64,000 nucleotides of DNA from Altibacter sp. HG106. Its GTDB lineage: Bacteria > Bacteroidota > Bacteroidia > Flavobacteriales > Flavobacteriaceae. The notes under the pieces were generated by a model. The model searched no databases and had not been told where the DNA came from. It saw only the letters and a program-made list of their open reading frames with translations. Each line of letters starts with the position of its first letter. Position 1 is the first letter of the stretch. The stretch covers positions 372,001 to 436,000 of the forward strand of contig NZ_JAQQTD010000002.1 of the NCBI RefSeq assembly GCF_028561755.1, in the 5' to 3' direction. Of the stretch, positions 55,609 to 64,000 are shown piece by piece. The translations under genes and the position numbers were made by a program.

Positions 55609-57581
55609 AGCCTTTTACTATCCTGTTTTTCCTTGGTTTAATTGTCTCCACTTCCGCACACGCGCAAGACTATGAATTTGGCGAAGTTTCCAAAGAAGAA
55701 CTGGAAATGACTACTTATGCCAAAGACAGTACTGCCCATGCTTTAATCCTTCGGAACTACAGAAACACCTACTACGACTATGAGCAGAATACCGGATGGG
55801 TGTTGTATACCGAAGTCCACAAACGCATCAAGATTTTAGACAAAGAAGGGTTAGACTACGGAACCTTTAAGATCAATTTGTACAAATCAGGAAGTACTGA
55901 AGAAGAATTATCCCGTCTTCGTGCCTACACCTACAATCTGGAGAATGGCAAGGTAGAAGATTATAAAATGAAACGTGAAAACCGTTTTAAGACCGAAGTA
56001 AGTGATAGCTGGGATCAAATGGCGATTAGTATGCCTAATGTGAAAGAAGGTTCGGTGGTAGAGATCAGCTATACTCTGGTGTCGCCCTTTGCGAGTTCGA
56101 TTGATGATGTAATCATACAAGAAGATATACCAACCTTGTCGTACCATGCCGAGATCAAAATTCCGCAGTATTTTAATACGCGTCGAATGGTCAAAGGAAA
56201 CTTCAACGTCAATCCTAATGATTCTCAGCGCCGACGAAACGTAAGTTTTAAGTCGGGTGGAGGTACCGCCAACATTGCGGTGAATGAAACCGTTCACGAA
56301 TATCGCTATAAGGATATTCCGGCCCTAAAGGAAGAGAGTTACGTAGACAATATCAACAACTATCGCTACAGCATTGCCTATGAAATTATTTCGGTGGAAA
56401 ATTATAGTGGGGGCATCAAGAAATTGGCCACGACCTGGGAAGAGGTGGCTAAGACCATTAATGACTCTAAGTATTTTGGAGATGAAATTAAAAGAACCCG
56501 CTTGCTAAAAGATGATGCCGAAGCCATCAAAGCTGCTCATACAGGGGCTATGGAGCGTATGTACGCGGCCTTCGATTTTGTTAAGAATCATATGACCTGG
56601 AACGGTAGTGCTCGATTGTACTCCTACAACGGAGTGGTGAATGCTTATAAAGAAAAGACGGGAAATTCTGCAGATATCAATTTAATGCTGGTGGGGTTAT
56701 TAAAAGAATGTGGCCTGGATGCGAGTCCGGTGCTAGTAAGCACCAAAGATCACGGTATTCCCTTATTTCCAACGCGCGAAGGCTTTAACTATGTGGTCGC
56801 AGCTGCGAATATCAATAATACGTATTATTTATTGGATGCCACCGAAAAGTATGCGGCGCCCAATGTACTCCCTACCCGTGTGTTGAATTGGTTCGGGTTT
56901 ATGGTTAATGAGGATGGAAGCTCGCGTCAAATGACCTTGTATCCTGCGGAAAAGAGCAAGCAAAGCATCATGATGAATGCCAGTTTGGACGAGGAAGGCG
57001 GATTGCACGGACAGCAGCGTGTAAACTATACGCTTTCTGAAGCCTTGCAGTTTAGAGCCGTGAACGAAGGCGCGCCCCAAACACAGAAGACCGAATCGTT
57101 GATGGAAGCCTATGGCATGAGTGATGTATCAGCCTGGGAAGTTGATAATATGGACGACCCCTATCAACCGGTAACCGAATCCTTTGAATTTGAAATTGAC
57201 GAGGCGGCAGAAGTGATTGGAAATGATATCTATTTCTCCCCTTTGTTTTTTCTGAAAATGGACAACAATCCGTTTGTGCAAGAAACCAGAGAATACCCCA
57301 TCGACTATGCCCATCCCTTTGTCAAGACAACCATGGTTACGGTCACGATTCCGGAAGGGTATGAAGTCACCTCCTTACCGGAACCTATCAACCTTGCCCT
57401 ACCGGAAGGAATGGGAACCTTCCGTTTTATGGTGCAAAATGCACAGGGAAATATCAATATTCGTACTACCTTTACCATCAATAAGAGTATTGTGCCTTCT
57501 TTTCACTACCCTTATATCAAAGAATTCTACAAGCAACGAGTAGATAAGGAAAATGAAAAGGTGGTGCTTTCAAAAGTGTAA
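55605..57581 (+). CDS. DUF3857 and transglutaminase-like protein, second of a pair
   Basis: 658 residues with signal peptide MKPFTILFFLGLIVSTSAHA. Same architecture as the preceding protein, but in the transglutaminase region the place of GYGDCKG reads KTGNSADINLMLVGLLKECG (about 350), so the catalytic-type Cys is replaced by Ser/Ala. This copy may be inactive and have a partner role. Ends 2 nt before the MazG-like gene. Confidence 0.83.
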   Translation: MKPFTILFFLGLIVSTSAHAQDYEFGEVSKEELEMTTYAKDSTAHALILRNYRNTYYDYEQNTGWVLYTEVHKRIKILDKEGLDYGTFKINLYKSGSTEEELSRLRAYTYNLENGKVEDYKMKRENRFKTEVSDSWDQMAISMPNVKEGSVVEISYTLVSPFASSIDDVIIQEDIPTLSYHAEIKIPQYFNTRRMVKGNFNVNPNDSQRRRNVSFKSGGGTANIAVNETVHEYRYKDIPALKEESYVDNINNYRYSIAYEIISVENYSGGIKKLATTWEEVAKTINDSKYFGDEIKRTRLLKDDAEAIKAAHTGAMERMYAAFDFVKNHMTWNGSARLYSYNGVVNAYKEKTGNSADINLMLVGLLKECGLDASPVLVSTKDHGIPLFPTREGFNYVVAAANINNTYYLLDATEKYAAPNVLPTRVLNWFGFMVNEDGSSRQMTLYPAEKSKQSIMMNASLDEEGGLHGQQRVNYTLSEALQFRAVNEGAPQTQKTESLMEAYGMSDVSAWEVDNMDDPYQPVTESFEFEIDEAAEVIGNDIYFSPLFFLKMDNNPFVQETREYPIDYAHPFVKTTMVTVTIPEGYEVTSLPEPINLALPEGMGTFRFMVQNAQGNINIRTTFTINKSIVPSFHYPYIKEFYKQRVDKENEKVVLSKV

Positions 57582-57583
57582 GC

Positions 57584-57910
57584 ATGAATATTGAAAATGC
57601 GCAAAAAGCAGTAGACATCTGGATTCAGGAGCACGGCGTACGTTATTTCAATGAACTCACTAATATGGCGCAACTCACCGAAGAAGTGGGAGAGGTGGCG
57701 CGCATTATAGCGCGACGCTATGGCGAGCAAAGTGAAAAGGAAAGCGATAAGGATAAAGACTTAGGGGAAGAACTCGCCGATGTCTTATTCGTAGTGCTGT
57801 GCTTAGCGAATCAAACGGGAGTAAAGCTCGAAGAAGCGTTCGCAAAGAAACTCGAGTTGAAGACCAAACGCGATCACGACCGACATCATAGCAACAAAAA
57901 ACTGCGCTAA
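57584..57910 (+). CDS. MazG-like nucleotide pyrophosphohydrolase
   Basis: 108 residues, one all-alpha NTP-PPase domain. The metal-binding pattern is EEVGEVARI (about 30) with GEELADVLFVVLCLA (about 63). Likely hydrolyses a nucleotide triphosphate, with house-cleaning role suspected. Shares its last base region with the next gene. Confidence 0.9.
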   Translation: MNIENAQKAVDIWIQEHGVRYFNELTNMAQLTEEVGEVARIIARRYGEQSEKESDKDKDLGEELADVLFVVLCLANQTGVKLEEAFAKKLELKTKRDHDRHHSNKKLR

Positions 57911-58152
57911 TGTTACAAAAAGTAATTTCCCATCCGGGCTTTTGGAGGTCTGTGATACTGTTGGGAATCATCTATATGTTGGTGCTATTTTTCCTGCAGT
58001 GGATGTTTCTGGGCTTCGATCTTCGGTTCTTGTCCGCGCGCCCTGTTTGGGTGACCCTTCTGGTTTTTCTAGGGGGGATTCTCGTCTGTGGATTTTCCGT
58101 AACCTATGCAAAATTTTGGGCGAAGATAAAACGTAACGAACATCGCTCATGA
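57910..58152 (+). CDS. small two-helix membrane protein
   Basis: 80 residues with two clear membrane segments (SVILLGIIYMLVLFFLQWMF at about 14-33 and VTLLVFLGGILVCGFSVTYA at about 48-67) and a basic tail. No family is recognised with confidence. Its start overlaps the end of the MazG-like gene and its stop overlaps the aroA start, so it is translated as part of the unit. Confidence 0.75.
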   Translation: MLQKVISHPGFWRSVILLGIIYMLVLFFLQWMFLGFDLRFLSARPVWVTLLVFLGGILVCGFSVTYAKFWAKIKRNEHRS

Positions 58153-59384
58153 AAGCGGTCCTTTCCCATACAAAAAACCTTTCTAATGAGAACCACCTGA
58201 AGATCACCGGATCGAAAAGTGAATCGAATCGGCTGTTGATCGTGCAACAACTGTTTCCGACGATTTCTATAGAAAACTTGTCTGAAAGTGATGATACGGT
58301 GGCCTTACAAGAAGCATTGAAACAAACCAGGGGTACAGTAGATATTCACCATGCCGGTACGGCGATGCGTTTTCTAACAGCCTATTATGCGAGTCGGCCC
58401 AACGCTGAGGTGCTTTTAACAGGAAGTACGCGCATGCAAGAACGGCCTATCGCCGTGCTGGTTGAAGCCTTACGGGCCATGGGTGCTTCTATTGCCTATA
58501 CGCAAAAGGAAGGATGCCCACCGCTTCATATCATGGGAAAGAACTTTGTAACCAACAAAGTGAGTATTAAAGCCAATGTAAGTAGTCAGTATATCTCTGC
58601 GCTTCTTTTAATAGGTGCTTCACTGCCTCAAGGAATTGTCATTCAGCTAGAGGGAAAGATAACTTCCTTGCCATATCTAACCATGACCTTAGATTTGCTG
58701 AATGCATGCGGGATTTCTGGTAGTATCGAGGGGGAAACCTTGAACGTTAAGCCGCAGAAAACCCTTCCGCCAAAAACGATGGTGGTAGAAAGTGACTGGA
58801 GCTCGGCCTCTTATTTTTATAGTTTGGTAGCGCTTTCCGAAGAAGCTTCCATCACACTTGGGAAGTATCGTGAAGAAAGCCATCAGGGCGATGCAGCGGT
58901 AGCAAGATACTATGCTGAACTGGGAGTGTCGACGACCTACGATCGCGTAGCGCAAACTATTACACTCACAAAAACCGACACGGTCGAAACGTCCCATTTC
59001 TTTGAAAAAGATCTTAGCCACACACCCGATTTGGCACAAACGATTGCTGTCACCTGTCTGGGCTTGGGCATAGGTTGCCAACTTACCGGCTTACACACGC
59101 TGAAGATCAAAGAAACCGATCGGCTGGTCGCCCTGCAACAAGAGATCCATAAACTAGGGGGAGAGGTTGAGATCACTGAAGATAGTCTTCGCCTGGCACC
59201 TAACCCCAAGCTACCGTCAGACGTGGCCATCGACACCTATCAAGACCATCGCATGGCCATGGCGTTTGCTCCTTTGGCTTTAAAAATACCGCTTACCATC
59301 AACGATGCGGAGGTGGTTTCTAAATCGTTTCCCGGCTTCTGGAACGACCTAAAAAAACTAGGTATCGTCCTGCGGCTAAAATAA
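58149..59384 (+). CDS. aroA: 3-phosphoshikimate 1-carboxyvinyltransferase
   Basis: Sixth step of the shikimate pathway (EPSP synthase). 411 residues, a little shorter than E. coli (427). Substrate motifs GSKSESNRLLI (about 21), HAGTAMRFLTAYY (about 73) and KETDRLVALQQEIHKLG (about 319), and the C-terminal YQDHRMAMAFA (about 360). The GTAMR segment keeps the key Thr and Arg. Overlaps the small membrane protein gene by 4 bp. Confidence 0.96.
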   Translation: MKAVLSHTKNLSNENHLKITGSKSESNRLLIVQQLFPTISIENLSESDDTVALQEALKQTRGTVDIHHAGTAMRFLTAYYASRPNAEVLLTGSTRMQERPIAVLVEALRAMGASIAYTQKEGCPPLHIMGKNFVTNKVSIKANVSSQYISALLLIGASLPQGIVIQLEGKITSLPYLTMTLDLLNACGISGSIEGETLNVKPQKTLPPKTMVVESDWSSASYFYSLVALSEEASITLGKYREESHQGDAAVARYYAELGVSTTYDRVAQTITLTKTDTVETSHFFEKDLSHTPDLAQTIAVTCLGLGIGCQLTGLHTLKIKETDRLVALQQEIHKLGGEVEITEDSLRLAPNPKLPSDVAIDTYQDHRMAMAFAPLALKIPLTINDAEVVSKSFPGFWNDLKKLGIVLRLK

Positions 59385-59396
59385 TTGCCGGTTTAC

Positions 59397-59428
59397 TTGA
59401 CAACCCCTAGTTGGAGATTGTATATTTG
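59397..59428 (+). promoter_or_regulatory. promoter of queA
   Basis: TTG (59397-59399) and TATATTTG (59421-59428) with 21 nt between them, an almost ideal Bacteroidota promoter. It lies 31 nt before the ATG at 59460 and shows that an in-frame start at 59385 cannot be right. Confidence 0.7.
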
Positions 59429-59465
59429 CATCTTTTTACACCAAAAACCAGACGTTGCTATGGGA

Positions 59466-60515
59466 ATGAAATTATCCAACTTCAATTTTGATCTACCAAA
59501 TGACTTACTAGCGGAATATCCTGCTGCCAACCGAGACGAGGCGCGATTGATGGTGTTGAATCGAAAGGAGAAGACCTGGGAGCATAAGATGTTTAAAGAT
59601 CTAATCGATTATTTTGAAGAAGACGATGTCTTGGTGTTGAACAATACCAAAGTTTTTCCGGCGCGGTTGTTTGGAAATAAAGAGAAAACCGGAGCGCGTA
59701 TTGAAGTGTTTTTGCTTCGCGAATTGAATCCGGAAACCAGACTTTGGGATGTTTTGGTAGATCCTGCACGAAAGATCCGAATCGGGAATAAACTGTATTT
59801 CGGGGAAGATGAATCCTTGGTGGCAGAAGTGATCGACAACACTACTTCACGCGGAAGAACGTTACGTTTTCTTTTTGACGGGTCGTACGAAGAGTTCCGA
59901 AACAAATTAACTGAGTTGGGCCAAACCCCACTTCCGAAGTATATCAAACGAGATGTAGAGCCCGAAGACGCCGAACGTTATCAAACCATCTTTGCCAAGA
60001 ACGAGGGCGCTGTTGCGGCACCTACGGCGGGATTGCACTTCTCGAAGCATTTGATGAAGCGTTTGGAGATCAAAGGAATTAATTTTGCGGAAGTGACCTT
60101 ACATGTGGGACTCGGTACCTTTAGTCCGGTGGAAGTGGAAGACCTTTCCAAGCACAAAATGGACAGTGAAGAGATTGAAATTTCGGAAAGCGCTGTGGGC
60201 GCTATCAATACCGGGATTTCAGAGAAGCGCCGCGTCTGTGCGGTGGGGACTACGGTGATGCGCGCGTTAGAGAGCTCGGTGTCTTCCAGCAACACACTAA
60301 ACGCGTATCAGGGTTGGACGAACAAGTTTATTTTTCCTCCTTACGACTTCAGCATTGCCAACTCGATGGTCACGAACTTCCATACGCCAAAATCAACCTT
60401 GTTAATGATGGTTTCCGCCTTCGCAGGGCATGAATTTATTAAGGAGGCCTATCAGGAAGCGATCAAAGAAAAGTATCGATTCTATACTTATGGTGATGCG
60501 ATGTTGATCATCTAA
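59466..60515 (+). CDS. queA: S-adenosylmethionine:tRNA ribosyltransferase-isomerase
   Basis: Transfers and rearranges the ribosyl part of SAM to form epoxyqueuosine in tRNA. 349 residues from the ATG at 59466 ([20 protein letters not shown]). An ATG at 59460 adds two residues. Motifs [22 protein letters not shown] and [10 protein letters not shown] are present, as is the C-terminal [15 protein letters not shown]. Has its own promoter and a terminator after it. Confidence 0.96.
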   Translation: MKLSNFNFDLPNDLLAEYPAANRDEARLMVLNRKEKTWEHKMFKDLIDYFEEDDVLVLNNTKVFPARLFGNKEKTGARIEVFLLRELNPETRLWDVLVDPARKIRIGNKLYFGEDESLVAEVIDNTTSRGRTLRFLFDGSYEEFRNKLTELGQTPLPKYIKRDVEPEDAERYQTIFAKNEGAVAAPTAGLHFSKHLMKRLEIKGINFAEVTLHVGLGTFSPVEVEDLSKHKMDSEEIEISESAVGAINTGISEKRRVCAVGTTVMRALESSVSSSNTLNAYQGWTNKFIFPPYDFSIANSMVTNFHTPKSTLLMMVSAFAGHEFIKEAYQEAIKEKYRFYTYGDAMLII

Positions 60516-60538
60516 GGTAAGTTTATATATAACTACAG

Positions 60539-60565
60539 AACCTCGCCCCTGTGGCGGGGTTTTTT
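60539..60565 (+). terminator. terminator of queA
   Basis: CCTCGCC pairs with GGCGGGG (one G-U) around a 5-nt loop, followed by six T. 25 nt after the stop codon. Confidence 0.9.
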
Positions 60566-60614
60566 GATTTCTGTCGAAAGGGTTTTAGAATCAGCAGATA
60601 AAGTCCTATATTAG

Positions 60615-60622
60615 TATGTTTG
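60615..60622 (+). promoter_or_regulatory. -7 box of the secreted protease gene
   Basis: TATGTTTG matches TAnnTTTG exactly, 22 nt before the ATG at 60645. No clear -33 TTG is seen. Confidence 0.45.
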
Positions 60623-60644
60623 TTACCGTAACTAACCAACAGAT

Positions 60645-62312
60645 ATGACCCTTAAACAGCATCTTGTTTTTTTACTATGTTTGCTGCTGGCTACGTCGGC
60701 AGGAGCGCAAGATGTTTCTCAAGAGGTACCCTATAGTTGGTCCCAACCGCTCAAGCAAACAATTCCCACGATTAGCTTGCCGGCTATTGATCTAGAAGCG
60801 ATCATGCTCGAAGATGAGATCAACGATCTCGATAAATCTATCCCTTATCGATATGGTGTTACACGACCTGTTGCGATTGATGTTTCTGAAGTGGGTAGTT
60901 GGGAAGAACTTACCAATGGCGATCGTGTCTGGCGGTTGGCCATCCATTCTCCGGAAGCACAAAACCTGAGCATCAACTTTGATGATTTTTATTTACCCGA
61001 AGGAAGCCGACTTCACTTTTACAACACAGCGCAAACCGATATTTCCAAAGCTTATTCTTCCACCGATAACCGAAGCAACAACAAACTTGGCGCGTGGTTT
61101 GTTTTTGGTGATACCGTGGTGATTGAATACTACGAACCCGTTTCCGTTCGTGGAGCGGCAACATTGCAAATTGGTAGCGTGATTCACGGGTATCGAATGG
61201 ACTTCATGGAAGGAGAGAGTGGTGCTGGAAGAGGCTTTAACGATTCGGGTGCCTGTAATTATGATGTGAATTGCCCCGTGGGAGCCGATTTTGACGGTAT
61301 CAAGGATGAAATTAAGAAAGCGGTCGCTGTGCTGAATCTAGGAAATGGATACTTGTGTTCAGCGGCGCTGGTAAATAACGCTTTAGAAGATAAAACACCC
61401 TACCTACTTACCGCGAAGCATTGCCTGGATGTGAGCGATCCCGATCTTTGGTCGGTTCGCTTCAATTGGATGAGTCCGAGTCCCGTTTGTGCCACCGGGG
61501 AAGAAAGTACCAATATTCAAAGTAACTTCACCTTGAGCGGAGCGCAAACACGCGTTCAGAATGAACTTACAGATGTGGCTTTGGTAGAAATGTACAGCGA
61601 TATTCCAGACTCATGGGATGTCTCGTTCGCGGGCTGGGACCGTTCGGATACACCTCCTTTATTTGAAGTGGGAATTCATCATCCCAACGGAGATATTATG
61701 AAGGTGTGTCGCGATAATTCGGGCGCAGAAAAGAGAAACAGCGACGGTGTATCCTTGTGGCTTATCGGCGGTGTGAGCGAAGGTACCGGTGGTGGTTGGG
61801 AATTGGGAACCACCGAAAGTGGTTCTTCCGGATCGCCTCTGTTCGATCAGAATGGGCGAATTATTGGGCAATTGTTTGGCGGGAATGCCTTTTGTGATGG
61901 CACCAACAACAATGGCGATTACGACGTGTATGGTAGGTTTGGACCTGCCTGGGATTCGGGTACCTCTTCCGAAGAAAACCTTGCGTTTTGGCTTGATCCG
62001 AATACGACAGGATTGACCCGAATGAACACCTTACAGAACATATTAAATGTGAATGACGTGGAGGCCCCGGGGCAGCTTGAAATCTACCCCAATCCCGCAA
62101 CCGATTTTATTCAGGTGATGAATACGCGCTACCCTCAATTGGAGTATACATTATTTGATGTGGTAGGGCAGTCCCTACACTCGGGTTCACTCTCGAACAC
62201 CCAAAGCGCCATCTCGGTATCCCACCTCACTCAAGGGGTGTATTTTCTTCACCTACGCGATGCCGACAGCGGTGATAGCATCACCAAGAAGATTCTTGTT
62301 CAGTCGCGCTAA
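60645..62312 (+). CDS. secreted trypsin-like serine protease with T9SS sorting domain
   Basis: 555 residues. Signal peptide MTLKQHLVFLLCLLLATSAG, a propeptide-like N-terminal region (about 25-210), then an S1-type catalytic domain resembling lysyl endopeptidase: His259 in LTAKHCLD, Asp310 in LTDVALVEM and Ser397 in GSSGSPLF, with cysteine pairs CNYDVNC and others. The C-terminal 80 residues (YPNPATDFIQV onward, ending with TKKILVQSR) are a type IX sorting domain, so the protein is exported across the outer membrane. Lys specificity is not proven. Confidence 0.9.
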   Translation: MTLKQHLVFLLCLLLATSAGAQDVSQEVPYSWSQPLKQTIPTISLPAIDLEAIMLEDEINDLDKSIPYRYGVTRPVAIDVSEVGSWEELTNGDRVWRLAIHSPEAQNLSINFDDFYLPEGSRLHFYNTAQTDISKAYSSTDNRSNNKLGAWFVFGDTVVIEYYEPVSVRGAATLQIGSVIHGYRMDFMEGESGAGRGFNDSGACNYDVNCPVGADFDGIKDEIKKAVAVLNLGNGYLCSAALVNNALEDKTPYLLTAKHCLDVSDPDLWSVRFNWMSPSPVCATGEESTNIQSNFTLSGAQTRVQNELTDVALVEMYSDIPDSWDVSFAGWDRSDTPPLFEVGIHHPNGDIMKVCRDNSGAEKRNSDGVSLWLIGGVSEGTGGGWELGTTESGSSGSPLFDQNGRIIGQLFGGNAFCDGTNNNGDYDVYGRFGPAWDSGTSSEENLAFWLDPNTTGLTRMNTLQNILNVNDVEAPGQLEIYPNPATDFIQVMNTRYPQLEYTLFDVVGQSLHSGSLSNTQSAISVSHLTQGVYFLHLRDADSGDSITKKILVQSR

Positions 62313-62377
62313 GAGCATCATAAACCTTTACCGTAACGCACCCATTCCCCCAGGGATTATTCGTATTTTTGCGCATC

Positions 62378-63418
62378 GTGAAAACTCAAAAGAAAGACAT
62401 ACGCGCCCTATCAAAACAAGAACTTCGAGATTTCTTTATCTCCCGAGGGGAAAAGGCATTTCGCGGAAACCAAGTGTATGAATGGTTGTGGAGCAAGGGT
62501 ATACACACCTTTGAGGACATGACCAACTTGTCTAAAGAAATGCGCGCCCATCTGGAAGCCGAATTTGTGATCAACCACATTGAGGTGGACAGCCTTCAGA
62601 AGAGTCAGGATGGGACGGTAAAGAATGCGGTGAAATTGCACGACGGACTCGTAGTTGAGTCGGTTTTAATTCCTACGAAATCACGAACTACCGCCTGTGT
62701 ATCCTCTCAGGTAGGCTGCAGCTTAGACTGTAAATTTTGTGCGACGGCGCGTTTGAAGCGGATGCGAAACTTGAATCCAGATGAGATCTATGACCAAGTA
62801 GTGGCTATCGATCGAGAGAGCAGGTTATATCACGACAGACCCTTAAGTAATATCGTCTTTATGGGCATGGGAGAACCCTTGATGAATTATAAGAATGTAT
62901 TGGCGAGTATTGATAAGATCACTCAAGATGAAGGACTGGGGATGTCGCCAAAGCGTATTACACTATCTACTTCCGGAGTGCCAAAAATGATCAAGAAGTT
63001 GGCCGATGACGAAGTGAAATTCCATTTGGCGGTTTCGCTGCATTCGGCCATTCAGGAAACCAGAGAGCAGATCATGCCGTTTGCTAAAAACTTTACATTA
63101 GACGATTTACGTGAATCCCTGGAGTACTGGTACGAAAAGACAAAACGCCGCATCACCTATGAATATGTGGTCTGGAAAGGAATTAACGACCAACAACACG
63201 ATATTGACGCCTTGGTACAATTCTGCAAGTATGTGCCCTGTAAGGTGAATTTAATTGAATACAACCCCATTGACGATGGCGATTTTCAACAAGCCGCCGA
63301 TTCTTGTGTAGATCATTACATCAAGGCTTTGGAGCATAATCGTATCCCGGTGACCGTACGACGAAGTCGCGGAAAGGATATTGACGCCGCCTGTGGGCAG
63401 CTAGCGAATAAGCAATAA
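62378..63418 (+). CDS. rlmN: dual-specificity 23S rRNA/tRNA adenine C2-methyltransferase
   Basis: Radical-SAM enzyme methylating A2503 in 23S rRNA and A37 in some tRNAs. 346 residues from a GTG at 62378, which gives the usual MKTQKKDIRAL N-terminus. A TTG at 62369 is less likely. The radical-SAM cysteines are in GCSLDCKFCATARL (about 112), with the conserved GMGEPLMNYKNV and a late Cys in DIDAACGQL (about 338). Closed by a strong terminator. Confidence 0.96.
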   Translation: MKTQKKDIRALSKQELRDFFISRGEKAFRGNQVYEWLWSKGIHTFEDMTNLSKEMRAHLEAEFVINHIEVDSLQKSQDGTVKNAVKLHDGLVVESVLIPTKSRTTACVSSQVGCSLDCKFCATARLKRMRNLNPDEIYDQVVAIDRESRLYHDRPLSNIVFMGMGEPLMNYKNVLASIDKITQDEGLGMSPKRITLSTSGVPKMIKKLADDEVKFHLAVSLHSAIQETREQIMPFAKNFTLDDLRESLEYWYEKTKRRITYEYVVWKGINDQQHDIDALVQFCKYVPCKVNLIEYNPIDDGDFQQAADSCVDHYIKALEHNRIPVTVRRSRGKDIDAACGQLANKQ

Positions 63419-63447
63419 AAAAACGGCTTCAATTGAAGCCGTTTTTT
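63417..63447. terminator. bidirectional terminator between rlmN and the partial gene
   Basis: AAAACGGCTTC pairs with GAAGCCGTTTT around an AATT loop, with A residues before and T residues after it. It can act for both the plus-strand rlmN and the minus-strand gene. Confidence 0.9.
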
Positions 63448-63468
63448 ATTATTTAAAAGCTGTAGTGC

Positions 63469-64000
63469 TTATCGCTTAACGATTTTGAATGACTTAGTCT
63501 GTCCTTCGATGGTAACATTAGCAATGTAAACACCAGCGTTCAAAGCTGAAATACTTACAGTTTCGCTAGATGTTGAAAGCTTTTGAGACACTACTTGCTG
63601 TCCAAGTACGTTGAACAAAACAACGTTGCTCATTGGAGCACCTGAACGCAATTCAAGATCTGTAGCAGTTACAGAATGTGTAAAATTTTGGAATACATTA
63701 TCTTCTACACCGAAAGTAGTAGCTTCAACACTCCAATCATCAGTTTGAAGGACAAATGAATCTGAACCTAAGTAATGAAGTGCAATGTAAACAACTTCAC
63801 CTTCATACGCAGAGATGTCAAAAGTGTACTCAGTATAGTCAAGTGGAGCTTCTTGTACACCACCCGTTAAATCTTCCGTGAAATCAGCTTGTGCAGTTCC
63901 TGTAGTAGAAAGTAGTACTTCAAATCGCTCAAGTCCGAACGCATCCGTTACCGACTTTGCCCACATTGTGAAGGAAGTTCCTCCAGAAGCACCGGTAAGA
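63469..64000 (-). CDS. C-terminal part of a secreted protein with T9SS sorting domain (partial)
   Basis: The frame stays open to the window edge, so 176 residues of the C-terminus are visible and the start lies outside. The first part (LTGASGGTSFTMWAKS to about residue 100) looks like a jelly-roll adhesion or choice-of-anchor type domain (DYTEYTFDISAYEGEVVYIA). It is followed by a sorting domain with NVVLFNVLGQQVVSQKL, AGVYIANV and the lysine-rich end KSFKIVKR. The protein is thus likely secreted by the type IX system. Further identification needs the rest of the gene. Confidence 0.8.
   Translation of the reverse strand, partial: LTGASGGTSFTMWAKSVTDAFGLERFEVLLSTTGTAQADFTEDLTGGVQEAPLDYTEYTFDISAYEGEVVYIALHYLGSDSFVLQTDDWSVEATTFGVEDNVFQNFTHSVTATDLELRSGAPMSNVVLFNVLGQQVVSQKLSTSSETVSISALNAGVYIANVTIEGQTKSFKIVKR

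Noticed and set aside
1-64000. tRNA or rRNA genes, CRISPR arrays, insertion sequences, prophage or attachment sites
   Set aside because: I saw no tRNA-like or repeat-spacer structures and no transposase or integrase genes. Gene content and order look like ordinary core chromosome.

Overview
The window is about 64 kb of chromosome from a member of the Bacteroidota, almost certainly Flavobacteriaceae. The signs are a GldA-type gliding-motility ATPase gene, type IX secretion sorting domains on two secreted proteins, lipoproteins with an acidic signal after the lipid cysteine, promoters of the TAnnTTTG (-7) type, A/C-rich leaders with few Shine-Dalgarno sequences, and the usual flavobacterial enzyme fusions (DAHP synthase with chorismate mutase, aspartokinase with homoserine dehydrogenase, split MetH). 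I cannot name the genus. I see no tRNA, rRNA, IS element, prophage or CRISPR array.

Layout. 0-3.6 kb: alaS and a GSCFA-domain gene. 3.7-14.1 kb: a little-studied envelope/signalling locus with two small lipoproteins, a secreted beta-propeller protein, a DUF6498-like membrane protein, a MORN-repeat protein, two paralogous TPR histidine kinases around an 80-residue membrane protein, and one LuxR-type response regulator. Five 18-bp near-palindromes (consensus ATACGACAAnTGCCCTAT) lie upstream of five of these transcription units, four of them exactly 22 nt before a -7-like box. This looks like an undescribed autoregulated regulon and is the best candidate here for a new system. 14.1-31.5 kb: metK on the minus strand behind a SAM-II riboswitch, then ilvD-ilvB-ilvN-ilvC-ilvA-thrA-thrB-thrC on plus, meeting leuA-leuC-leuD-leuB on minus, which together make isoleucine, valine, leucine and threonine.

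31.7-45.4 kb: a conserved gene of unknown function, then a SAM-I riboswitch followed by metY-metX-hom-metZ-metH(N)-metH(C)-metF, then a sulfur group (OsmC-like, a four-cysteine Rrf2 regulator, a CysH-like reductase, a serine/threonine dehydratase-like enzyme). The window therefore carries two different SAM riboswitch classes, one on SAM synthetase and one on methionine synthesis. 45.4-50 kb: a tandem duplication of a two-gene module (PagL-like outer-membrane deacylase plus DUF2807 lipoprotein), and gldA.

50-63.4 kb: pheA behind a transcription attenuator with a Phe-rich 23-codon leader peptide and a pairable antiterminator, DAHP synthase/chorismate mutase, rsgA, dtd, two DUF3857 transglutaminase-like proteins, a MazG-like pyrophosphohydrolase, a small membrane protein, aroA, queA, a secreted S1 protease and rlmN. 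63.5-64 kb: the C-terminal end of another type IX secreted protein that runs off the window.
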